The notes below the pieces were generated by a model. It did not search any database. It had not been told where the DNA came from and saw only the letters and a list, made by a program, of their open reading frames with translations. A DNA stretch of 6,536 nt, taken from assembly GCA_031266695.1 (NCBI GenBank), contig JAISAK010000025.1, forward strand, positions 1 to 6,536, written 5' to 3'. Positions within the stretch are counted from its first letter, which is position 1. Each line of letters starts with the position of its first letter. Made by a program: the position numbers and the translations under genes. Below are positions 1 through 6,118 of this stretch, piece after piece. This stretch comes from Treponema sp. (lineage in GTDB: Bacteria; Spirochaetota; Spirochaetia; Treponematales; Breznakiellaceae).

Positions 1-21
1 CTTATCAATCATTTAAAATTT

Positions 22-40
22 TTGTTGAATTTTTAAACAA
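22..40. promoter_or_regulatory. candidate operator palindrome over the -35 box
   Basis: TTGTTGAA (22-29) and TTAAACAA (33-40) form an inverted repeat with one mismatch and a 3-base spacer. It covers the -35 box, where a bound protein would block RNA polymerase. The arms are AT-rich and short, so chance is possible and no regulator can be named. Confidence 0.3.
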
Positions 41-53
41 CCTGGATTATAAT
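25..53 (+). promoter_or_regulatory. sigma70-type promoter of the flavoprotein operon
   Basis: A -35 box TTGAAT (25-30) and a perfect -10 box TATAAT (48-53) are separated by exactly 17 bases in an AT-rich stretch. Transcription should start near position 60, which gives a leader of about 250 nt before the flavoprotein start codon. No other comparably good promoter was found closer to the gene. Confidence 0.7.
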
Positions 54-118
54 ACTCCTATCCATATTTCGGGATTTATGTCCCATTTTATGGTACCAGC
101 TCCGAAGAAACCAGAATC

Positions 119-152
119 AACAACCTCGTCCTTCAGGACGAGGTATGTTGTT
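119..152 (+). other. leader hairpin A
   Basis: ACCTCGTCC (123-131) and GGACGAGGT (136-144) form a perfect 9-bp stem with a TTCA tetraloop. The stem can extend through flanking AACA and GTTGTT across a small AT bulge. It lies in the predicted 5' leader of the flavoprotein operon. No U-run follows, so it is not a standard terminator. Compact stems of this style resemble the end hairpins of IS200/IS605-family elements, but no transposase is present, so that link is inference. Confidence 0.6.
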
Positions 153-156
153 CTCC

Positions 157-242
157 CGAGGTAATGCATTCGGGGTTTAATACCTTTTTAACCGCCCTGA
201 AGGGCGGGGTATCAAACCCCTCAGCACGAATGAACTACCTCG
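157..242 (+). other. leader hairpin B, long nested stem
   Basis: The stem is built from nested segments. The base pairs 157-172 with 227-242 (13 of 16 positions). A middle stem pairs GGGTTT (173-178) with AAACCC (214-219) and ATACC (180-184) with GGTAT (208-212). The tip is CCGCCC (192-197) with GGGCGG (202-207) around a TGAA loop. A 7-base bulge (185-191) separates middle stem and tip. The tip segment 196-203 is the exact complement of the tip of hairpin A (130-137). It could be a regulatory leader RNA, an RNA-processing site or a small palindromic mobile element. The sequence alone does not decide. Confidence 0.6.
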
Positions 243-296
243 CTCTGAAGCTCCTCCGTGAGCCGGTGAGCGGGTATCAGATTTTTCTTCGAATCT

Positions 297-302
297 AAGG
301 AG
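297..302 (+). promoter_or_regulatory. ribosome binding site of the flavoprotein gene
   Basis: AAGGAG lies 10 bases before the ATG at 313, slightly far. A second ATG at 306 is only 3 bases away but opens a four-codon frame (MNHG) that stops at 318-320, overlapping the real start. The 313 start is chosen because its frame carries the FAD-binding motif. Confidence 0.65.
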
Positions 303-312
303 ATTATGAATC

Positions 313-1950
313 ATGGCTAACATCGTTACATTTGAAACCTTTAAAACCGAAGTGCTGATAATTGGCGCGGGTGGAGCAGGGTTAAGAGCCGCCGTTGAAG
401 CGGCCAGGGCAGGCGTTTCCGTTACCATAGTAAGCAGGGCGCCTATCGGAAGGGGCGGTCTTACCGCGACGGCAAACGGGGGCTACCATGCCGCCGTATG
501 GCCCGGAGATTCGCCTGAAATTCATGCCGAGGATATGATCGAAGCGGGAGATTACCTGAACGATCGGAATCTGGCTAAAGTACTCGCGGAAGAAGCTCCG
601 GCACGGGCAAAGGAGCTGGAAAGCTTCGGAATAGCGGTAGACTGGAATGTACCTCCTACGCCCGCGGAGCCGGAGATGCGTTTTCCCCGTTCCCTTTTTA
701 TCCCCGGCAAGGAAATGCTCCTTGTCATGGGGAAATTCCTTGCCAAACAGACCAATGTAAAAATTCTGGAAGATTATCTTTTAATGCGCCTCCTGAAAAA
801 CGACGGCTGTGTTACGGGCGGCGTTTTTTTCAACATCCGCACCGGGGGAATTGCGCTTGTCTCCGCCGGGGCGACAATTCTGGCCAGCGGCAGTTACGGT
901 GAAATATATCCAAAGGCCGCGCAGGAACCGCTTGGCGTCAGAACCGGCAGTACCGGTATTGGTCAACTGGCGGCAGCCGAGGCCGGCGCGGATCTGGCGG
1001 ATATGGAAATGGTCCAGATTGTCCCGGTTCCCTTTGATCCGGTAACGATCCTCAGCATGCGCTGTCTGCCCTGGAGTCCTATGGTAAACGCCAGGGGGGA
1101 AACTTTTCTTCCCAAGGGACGGGGCCCCTATTCTTTTCATGTCGCCCAGTCAATCCGGAAGGAATACGACGAAGGCCGGGGGCCGGTGTACATGGATTGT
1201 ACGGATCAAAAACCGCCTTCGGGGCCGGGGCGGCACGCGGTGGCGGCTTACCGGGGCAAATACCTGGGGGAAATCGGAGCCACTCCCTACAAGCGGCGGG
1301 TACAGGTGGGGCTGGGCGCCCTCTTTGCGATGGGAGGCATTCACATCAACGAGCGCTGCGAAACCGGAGTTCCGGGTCTCTTTGCCGCGGGTGAAGTATC
1401 GGCCGGCGTACACGGCGGACGCCGGGTAAGCGGAAGCGCCCTGCCTGAAATTATCGTCTTTGGCGCCCGGGCCGGGCAGTTTGCGGCGGAATACAGCAAG
1501 AAGGGCAAAGCCATTCCTGGCGCGGCGGCGGAACGGGCCGAGGAAGAGCGGGCCCTTATCAACAGCCTTACCGAAAAAAAAGGAGGCTGCGAGCCCCAGA
1601 AAATCCGGAACTCGGTAAAGGAACTTATGGGAAACTTTGCCTATATCGAAAGAGACGGGAAAGGGCTCGGCAAAGCTCTGGCAGAACTGGACAAGCTGGA
1701 AGCCGAGTGCGGGGAACTCTCTCCGGGCGCTGCCAGGGCTTATAATCTTAACCTTGTCGCGGCCCTGGATGCGCGCAGCCTGGTCAGAATCGGCAAAGTT
1801 GTCTGTACGGCGGGCCTTTTACGGGAAGAATCCCGGGGCTTCCATTATCGCAGGGACTTCCCCAGGGCAAAAGAAACCGCGGAGCATACCGCCGTCAGAA
1901 TTCAGGGCGGCGCCTTATCCGCGGGAACAAAACCCGTACAGACGAATTAG
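313..1950 (+). CDS. FAD-dependent oxidoreductase, succinate dehydrogenase/fumarate reductase flavoprotein family
   Basis: This 545-residue protein has the fold order of SdhA/FrdA/TfrA flavoproteins. The N-terminal Rossmann motif GAGGAG is at 18-23, a GGY segment at 56-58, a MEMVQ strand at 231-235, AMGGI at 339-343, GLFAAGEV at 355-362 and the HGGRRVSGSALPE segment at 367-379. A helical C-terminal domain ends with the family-like ESRGFHYRRDFP (506-517). The usual SHT segment that carries the FAD-linking histidine reads GLT (49-51), so FAD is probably bound non-covalently. The HPTG motif after MEFVQ is replaced by VPVP (237-240), and the histidine before the TMGGI motif is a leucine. Only the arginine of the HGANR segment is kept. 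The substrate is therefore probably not succinate or fumarate. No signal peptide or membrane segment is seen, so it should be cytoplasmic. It is followed at 15 nt by a 2Fe-2S protein, its likely electron partner. The family is sure; the reaction is unknown. Confidence 0.9.
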   Translation: MANIVTFETFKTEVLIIGAGGAGLRAAVEAARAGVSVTIVSRAPIGRGGLTATANGGYHAAVWPGDSPEIHAEDMIEAGDYLNDRNLAKVLAEEAPARAKELESFGIAVDWNVPPTPAEPEMRFPRSLFIPGKEMLLVMGKFLAKQTNVKILEDYLLMRLLKNDGCVTGGVFFNIRTGGIALVSAGATILASGSYGEIYPKAAQEPLGVRTGSTGIGQLAAAEAGADLADMEMVQIVPVPFDPVTILSMRCLPWSPMVNARGETFLPKGRGPYSFHVAQSIRKEYDEGRGPVYMDCTDQKPPSGPGRHAVAAYRGKYLGEIGATPYKRRVQVGLGALFAMGGIHINERCETGVPGLFAAGEVSAGVHGGRRVSGSALPEIIVFGARAGQFAAEYSKKGKAIPGAAAERAEEERALINSLTEKKGGCEPQKIRNSVKELMGNFAYIERDGKGLGKALAELDKLEAECGELSPGAARAYNLNLVAALDARSLVRIGKVVCTAGLLREESRGFHYRRDFPRAKETAEHTAVRIQGGALSAGTKPVQTN

Positions 1951-1965
1951 AGAAAGGAGTTTTTT

Positions 1966-2295
1966 ATGGAAAACAAAGCGCAGACCGCGAAAATAAAAAT
2001 TTTACGCTTTACCCCGGAAAAGGATCAAAAACCCTATTATCAGGATTATTCCCTGAGTTTTACCGACGAAAAAATAAACATGCTCCAGGCCCTGAATATG
2101 ATTTACGAAACCCAGGATTCCAGCCTTGCCTTCAGGCAGTACTGCTGCGGACACCAGCTCTGCAATTCGTGCCTGATGGTGATAAACGGTAAACCCGCCT
2201 ATGCCTGTAAAACCCTTGTCACCGACGGAACGGAATTTGAAGTAGCCCCCCTGTGGAACAAGCCGGTTATCAGGGATCTTGTAGTGGAAATGTAG
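1966..2295 (+). CDS. 2Fe-2S ferredoxin-domain protein, SdhB/FrdB N-terminal domain only
   Basis: This 109-residue protein aligns by eye with the N-terminal ferredoxin domain of succinate dehydrogenase/fumarate reductase iron-sulfur subunits. It has an ILRFTPEKD...YYQDYSL start (12-30) and a plant-type cluster motif C61-x4-C66-x2-C69-x11-C81. It ends with VIRDLVVEM, which in SdhB is the end of this domain. The second half of SdhB, with the 4Fe-4S and 3Fe-4S clusters, is absent, and no remnant is seen after the stop. The protein would pass single electrons to or from the flavoprotein encoded upstream. A strong AAAGGAG (1953-1959) lies 6 bases before the ATG, and the gene is cotranscribed with the flavoprotein. 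No membrane-anchor gene follows. A dedicated small ferredoxin partner is the simplest reading. Loss of the C-terminal half from an older SdhB is the alternative. Confidence 0.85.
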   Translation: MENKAQTAKIKILRFTPEKDQKPYYQDYSLSFTDEKINMLQALNMIYETQDSSLAFRQYCCGHQLCNSCLMVINGKPAYACKTLVTDGTEFEVAPLWNKPVIRDLVVEM

Positions 2296-2297
2296 AA

Positions 2298-2332
2298 CCC
2301 GGAAACCCGCCGCGCCGTTTTCCGGGCGGCGG
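2298..2332. terminator. GC-rich hairpin between converging genes, weak terminator candidate
   Basis: CCCGGAAA (2298-2305) pairs with TTTCCGGG (2319-2326). Alternatively CCGCCGC (2307-2313) pairs with GCGGCGG (2326-2332). The hairpin fills the 58 bases between the two convergent stop codons, the expected place for a bidirectional terminator. Neither strand shows a good T-run after the stem, so intrinsic termination is doubtful. Confidence 0.35.
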
Positions 2333-2353
2333 CTTATTCCCCGACACCCGGTC

Positions 2354-3001
2354 TCATTCAAACATTTCCAGCAAGGCCCGCTGTTCCCCGCCGCGTTCAT
2401 GTTCCGGTATCTGCTCAAGGAGATATTTAATCGAAAGGCCGCCGATAATTTTTCCGTCCCTGGTATACATCCAGTCCGTAATTTCGTCGGCGCTGAAGGA
2501 GACGACAGCGCCCCTTTTCATTGAAGCGACATAGTAGGGAGTGTTGGAGAGGACGCCGTAGTAAACGCCGTCCCTGAAATTAATGCCGGAAAGCCAGAGC
2601 TGTTCCGCGCCGAAGCCGCTGCCCGGATCCGCTTTGAAAGGGTACTTAACGCGGAAGTTTGATTCGCCCTTTCCGGGGCGCAGCAAATGCCGAAAAAAAA
2701 CCGGCAGGGTATCGCGGGCATCCTGGGTGATACGCAGGAGCTGCGCGTCGTCCCGGTCGGGGTGCAGGGTAGGATCGGCGGCGCCCGGCAAAGCGGCGCT
2801 TCCGCCGCCGGCCGCGGGATTTCCGCCGCCTTTTCCGAAAACGGCAGTGGCGGCGCTGTTTATCGCGCCGCCCGCGGCTTTGACTGCGCTTCGGGCCGCC
2901 GCGGCGGCGTTATCCGCAAATTCCGCCGCGCCGCCGGGCGGCTTTTCGCACGACGCCAAAAGCAAAAGCAAAACCGCGGCGGCTCTACCTGAACAGCGCA
3001 T
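2354..3001 (-). CDS. lipoprotein with C-terminal DUF2314-like domain
   Basis: Translation from the ATG at 3001 gives 215 residues with a lipoprotein signal peptide: MRCSGR, a hydrophobic AAAVLLLLLAS core and the lipobox LASC with Cys18. The mature protein should be lipid-anchored at the cell envelope. Residues about 22-78 are a low-complexity Ala/Gly linker. Residues about 85-215 resemble DUF2314 (YegJ-type) proteins, with FRVKYPF (117-122), EQLWLSGINF (133-142), GVLSNTP (149-155) and a SADEITDWMYTRDGKIIGG stretch (170-188). The role of that domain is not known to me. The start is supported by AAGGAG (3006-3011), 4 bases upstream, and by the signal peptide. The start overlaps the last 17 nt of the ligase gene, suggesting translational coupling. 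Because of the frameshift in the ligase, this frame is open back to 4891, but the lipobox shows that this is a separate protein. Confidence 0.75.
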   Translation of the reverse strand: MRCSGRAAAVLLLLLASCEKPPGGAAEFADNAAAAARSAVKAAGGAINSAATAVFGKGGGNPAAGGGSAALPGAADPTLHPDRDDAQLLRITQDARDTLPVFFRHLLRPGKGESNFRVKYPFKADPGSGFGAEQLWLSGINFRDGVYYGVLSNTPYYVASMKRGAVVSFSADEITDWMYTRDGKIIGGLSIKYLLEQIPEHERGGEQRALLEMFE

Positions 3002-4891
3002 GAATCTCCTTCGCGTGGAGCGCGGCAATACGGTGACGGAGCAGCTCTCCCTTGGGAGAAAGCTCCCTGCCCTGCTCAAAGGGCTTTGCCAAAAGCCTGA
3101 ACTTAAACACCCGCTCAAAGGGCTAAAACCGGTGCGGGGGCTCACCAGATCGGCTACTTCATTTGCGATGATCTCGTTAATCTCCGGCTGCTGGAGAAGA
3201 AGCTCGTAATCGACAATGGGGATGCTGTTTTCTTCGGCAAAGGCCATGACCGCGTTTTGAACCGGAACGATGAGGGCCGCAAGGTAACGCTGATCCTGGC
3301 CGCTTACCATACACTGCTCAATAAACTGGCTTTCCCGCAGCTTGTGCTCAATAGGAACGGGCTCCACATTTTCGCCGCCGCGCAGCACGATAGTGTCCTT
3401 GGCGCGGCCGGTTATCCGCAGCTCGTTGTCATGACTCAGCATACCGATGTCGCCGGTGTTGAGCCAGCCCTCGGCGCTGAGGACGGCGGCGGTGGCCTCC
3501 GGTTTTTGGTAATACCCCTTCATCACCTGACCGCCGCGCACGAAGATAAGACCGTTGTGTCCGGGCGGCAGAACACGTCCCTGGCTGTTGATAATCCGTA
3601 CTTCGGTATTCGGCAGCGCCTGACCGATGGTACTGCGCCGCGATTTTTTGTAACGCCGGACTGAAATCATGGGCGCGGTTTCGGTAAGCCCGTAGGCTTC
3701 CTGAAGCCGCAGGCCCACGGCGTTGAAGAAAAGATCAACCCGGGCGGGAAGGCTGCCGCCGCCGGAAATTCCCGCCCTAAAGCGGCCGCCGAACCCCCGC
3801 TTTAAACGATTGAATGCGGCAAGGGAGAGAATACCCCGGGCAGGCAGCAGCAGCAGCCAGGGGAAAAACCCCAGAACCGAATCCAGGGGACGCAGGCGGC
3901 CGTGGAAATTGGGGAGGAGGCCGAAGGTAAGATCCCTGAAATAGGTATACATCATCGCCACGGAAACCGCAAAATCGAAAAGCTGTCTGGTGACAAAGCC
4001 CATGGATTTAACGTTCCGGTAAACAGCCTCCATGACCGCCTCCCACACACGGGGAACGCTGACCATCCATTGGGGCCTGATGGCCTGAAAGTCCGCCATT
4101 AGCGCGGAAGAAATCGGCTTGGAATAGGCAATACCGTTTTTATTGAAGAAGATCACATACTCGATGAGGCGTTCATACACATGCCAGACCGGAAGTACCG
4201 AAAGCCAGATGTCGGCGGGTTTCATTTCAAAAACATAATCAAAGGCGGAAAGCTGGCAAAGAAAATTGTCGTGGGAAAGCATTACCCCCTTGGGTTCACC
4301 GGTGGTACCGGAGGTAAAAATGATGGTGGCGATTTCTTCGGCATTGCCTTTTTCCATCTCCGCTTCCGCGCCGCCCGGTTTCATTGCTTCGTGCTTTTGT
4401 CCCAGGGCAAGGAAACTCGCAAAGTACAGGATAGTCAGCCCCGCCGCGGCCGCTCCGGCCTCGGTCCCGGCATCCGCCGGGTCAAAGGTGACAAGGGTTT
4501 TCAGGCAGGGAAGTTCCGCTTTGCGGTCAAGGATCTTGCGAATCTGTTTTTGATTCTCCGTAAAAACCAAAGAACATTCGGTAAGGCCAAGGATAAAGAC
4601 AAGTTCCTGAGTCGTAACATCCCCGCCCCTGGGCACGTCGGCCGCGCCTGCGGCCAGTACCCCAAAACTCGCAACCATCCATTCCTGCCTGTTGTCTGAG
4701 ATGATTCCCACGCGATCGCCCCGGCGGATTCCCAGTTCCAGAAGCCCTCCTGTACAGAAAACGACCTCCTCGTAAAACTGTCCATAGGTTTTTGGCCGGA
4801 ATTTGCCGGTGGTATCTTTATAGTATTGAATAATAATATCCGGCGTTTCACGGGCTCTGTTCCGCAGCATCAGGGGAAGGTTCTGTTCCAT
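2985..4891 (-). CDS. AMP-forming long-chain acyl-CoA ligase, frame broken near the C-terminus
   Basis: This is a long-chain-fatty-acid CoA ligase of the ANL superfamily. It activates a fatty acid to acyl-AMP and then acyl-CoA, probably at the inner membrane. Motifs are TSGTTGEPKG (193-202, phosphate binding), QEAYGLTET (397-405), GWLNTGDIG (475-483) and LRITGRAKD (491-499). After TGF at 587-589 the frame goes wrong. The family-typical tail starts PFERVFKFRLL, includes LSPKGELLRHRI, ends HALFR, and lies in the -1 frame up to the TAG at 2987-2985. Rejoined, the protein has 635 residues, a normal length for the family. The shifted tail contains the lysine (about 614) that should act in adenylation, so the unshifted product is probably inactive. 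AGGAG (4901-4905) lies 9 bases before the ATG. One lost A, giving GGTTTTAGCC where GGTTTTAAGCC would encode Gly-Phe-Lys, is the simplest cause, by mutation or sequencing error. Confidence 0.85.
3116..3126 (-). other. frameshift point in the ligase gene
   Basis: On the coding strand the zero frame reads TTT AGC CCT TTG AGC, whereas the family-like tail needs ...CCC TTT GAG CGG. A single missing A in the lysine codon of an expected Gly-Phe-Lys-Pro-Phe-Glu-Arg explains this. The bases C CCT TTG also fit the X XXY YYZ pattern of -1 slippery sites, which would give the same tail. The 12-base segment AGCCCTTTGAGC recurs 39 bases downstream at 3074-3085, where it encodes KPFEQ in the correct frame. 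Confidence 0.8.
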
Positions 4892-4907
4892 AACACGAAG
4901 CTCCTGT

Positions 4908-4940
4908 TAATATGACAAAATTTATAATGATGTCATATTA
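4908..4940 (-). promoter_or_regulatory. perfect inverted repeat with promoter elements upstream of the ligase
   Basis: TAATATGACA (4908-4917) and TGTCATATTA (4931-4940) are exact reverse complements with a 13-base spacer, so the centres are 23 bases apart, about two helical turns. On the coding strand the upstream arm holds ATGACA, a close -35 match, and the downstream arm holds CATATT as a weak -10 at 16 bases. TATAAA in the spacer is an alternative -10. A dimeric repressor bound here would cover the promoter. The regulator is unknown; a fatty-acid-responsive one would fit the gene. Confidence 0.55.
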
Positions 4941-4979
4941 AATATCATCATCATCTTTTTTGCAAGCCGCGTTGCCCGC

Positions 4980-5828
4980 TTATCTCCGCGCGTAACAGTA
5001 CACACAGCCCGCCGCGCAGGTTCCGTAACTGCCGATATCAACGCTGGGCGCGCAGCGGCAATGGGGCCGCTGGTTTTTGTCCCTGCCTTCCGCCTCTATA
5101 CCCCACAGTTCCCCGATAAGCTCTCCGTCTATGCAGGCCCCCGGCGCGATGCCCAGGGCCGAAAGGTCTTCCGCCTCGGCGCAGCTTTGGATCTCCATGC
5201 CCGATTCCCCGGCAATACGCGCCATATCTCCCAGCAATTCACGGACTTGGGGAAGAAGCCGCCCCTCCGCGCCGGTTACCGGCAGGACCCGGAGGCCGCC
5301 GGTTTTCTCCAGCGCTTCAATCCGCCGCCGCGCTCCCGCGTATTCGTCGTACAGGCTGATGATAACCCTGCGCACGCTTCCCTTCAGCGTCCGCGCCAGG
5401 GCGGCGAAATTCGCGCGGTGAAAACCTTCACCGGTAACGCTGCTCAGAAACACCGGATCGTAACGCCAGATAACCCGCCGCGCCCCGATTTTTCCCGCCA
5501 GTTCCCTCATGGCGCCGCAGATTGCCCCGGCCGGGGGAACCTTCGGTTCCAGTACCGCGGGATAACCTGTGACGGTAACCATCACGTAAAAGAGGAAACC
5601 CCGTCTTTCCAGTTCATCGGCGTATGACAGAATTGGCCCGGGGTCACGGGTCCAAAAGGCAAAAACATCGGCCGGCGACGATATACCGGCAGGCAGCAGC
5701 GGGACCCGCCTGACCTGGGCCGCGTTGAAGGGATTTTTCACATCAACAAAACCCCTGTCCAGACATTCAAGAAACCAGTCAAAACGGAACCGGGGGATAT
5801 CACAGCGGCGGGAAACACTGAGAATCAT
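4980..5828 (-). CDS. DUF1848 family protein with radical-SAM-like cysteine motif
   Basis: The 282-residue product matches DUF1848 proteins as I know them. The N-terminus MILSVSRRCDIPRF and VKNPFNAAQVRRVPL (30-44) are typical. FAFWTRDPGP (57-66) and VIWRYDPVFL (119-128) follow. CIDG is at 232-235, and a C-terminal cysteine cluster has CRC at 257-259 and C271-x3-C275-x2-C278, followed by YA. The C-x3-C-x2-C pattern is that of radical-SAM iron-sulfur clusters, here placed at the C-terminus. Biochemical function is not established to my knowledge. The protein stops four residues after the last cysteine; relatives I recall have a further short tail, and none was found in the other frames. The start is fixed by the conserved first residues. 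There is no Shine-Dalgarno sequence, and an extended -10 box lies 6 bases upstream, so the mRNA is probably leaderless. It is 88 bases from the ligase start on the same strand and may be transcribed separately. Confidence 0.85.
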   Translation of the reverse strand: MILSVSRRCDIPRFRFDWFLECLDRGFVDVKNPFNAAQVRRVPLLPAGISSPADVFAFWTRDPGPILSYADELERRGFLFYVMVTVTGYPAVLEPKVPPAGAICGAMRELAGKIGARRVIWRYDPVFLSSVTGEGFHRANFAALARTLKGSVRRVIISLYDEYAGARRRIEALEKTGGLRVLPVTGAEGRLLPQVRELLGDMARIAGESGMEIQSCAEAEDLSALGIAPGACIDGELIGELWGIEAEGRDKNQRPHCRCAPSVDIGSYGTCAAGCVYCYARR

Positions 5829-5834
5829 ATTTTT

Positions 5835-5843
5835 ATTATATCA
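5835..5843 (-). promoter_or_regulatory. extended -10 promoter of the DUF1848 gene
   Basis: The coding strand reads TGATATAAT, a perfect extended -10 (TGnTATAAT). The hexamer ends 6 bases before the ATG, so transcription starting 7 bases downstream begins at the A of the start codon. No good -35 box is visible at 16-18 bases upstream, which extended -10 promoters tolerate. Confidence 0.6.
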
Positions 5844-5958
5844 CGCGGCCGCAAACTCCACAGCCCGACCCGAAATGCCTCATTTGGAAAATGTTATCAA
5901 AGCTGGTCCTGCGTCTGAGCCGGCGCCGCGGGAGCGCCAGAAGCCGCCTTCGCAGGGA

Positions 5959-5997
5959 TTAGCCAGGCTTTGTACCGCGGCACATTCGCCTGGCTAA
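5959..5997. repeat. short inverted repeat in the non-coding region
   Basis: TTAGCCAGGC (5959-5968) and GCCTGGCTAA (5988-5997) form a perfect 10-bp stem with a 19-base loop. No T-run follows on either strand, so it is not a clear terminator. It lies outside the larger inverted-repeat element and is not part of any convincing gene. Confidence 0.55.
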
Positions 5998-6020
5998 AGC
6001 CGGGCTGCTATTGCTCCGCA

Positions 6021-6118
6021 CCTTGGCCTCTTCTCCATCCATAAAAAAGACATCCAAGAAAAGACCTTATACCCCTTGGCCTTGCCTGTCCGGCGACTTC
6101 CTCATCATAAAAAAGACA
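6021..6118 (+). repeat. direct repeats in the left arm of the inverted-repeat element
   Basis: CATAAAAAAGACA occurs at 6040-6052 and again at 6106-6118. CCTTGGCCT occurs at 6021-6029 and 6074-6082. The different spacings (66 and 53 bases) point to a duplicated unit with a 13-base insertion or loss. The reverse complement of the right arm also carries two related units (AAAAGACATACAAGG and AAAAGATATCCAAGG), so the unit appears about four times. Confidence 0.55.

Noticed and set aside
119..242. CRISPR-like or transcription-terminator array
   Set aside because: The two hairpins differ in sequence and length, there are no regular spacers and no U-runs follow the stems.
251..302. CTCCT (251-255) as an anti-Shine-Dalgarno segment pairing with AGGAG (298-302)
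   Set aside because: Only five bases pair and flanking bases do not extend the helix, so chance is likely.
2583..3209. Long + strand frame opposite the lipoprotein and ligase tail
   Set aside because: A GC-rich shadow frame of Ala/Pro/Arg-rich sequence, opposite genes with clear motifs.
2354..4891. A single 845-residue acyl-CoA ligase fused to a DUF2314-like lipoprotein
   Set aside because: The join contains about 40 residues with no family likeness, the true ligase tail is present in the -1 frame with its own stop, and the second part has its own ATG, ribosome binding site and lipobox.
4944..4955. Four tandem ATC repeats before the ligase
   Set aside because: Too short to call a phase-variable tract without comparison of strains, and not at the usual promoter spacing.
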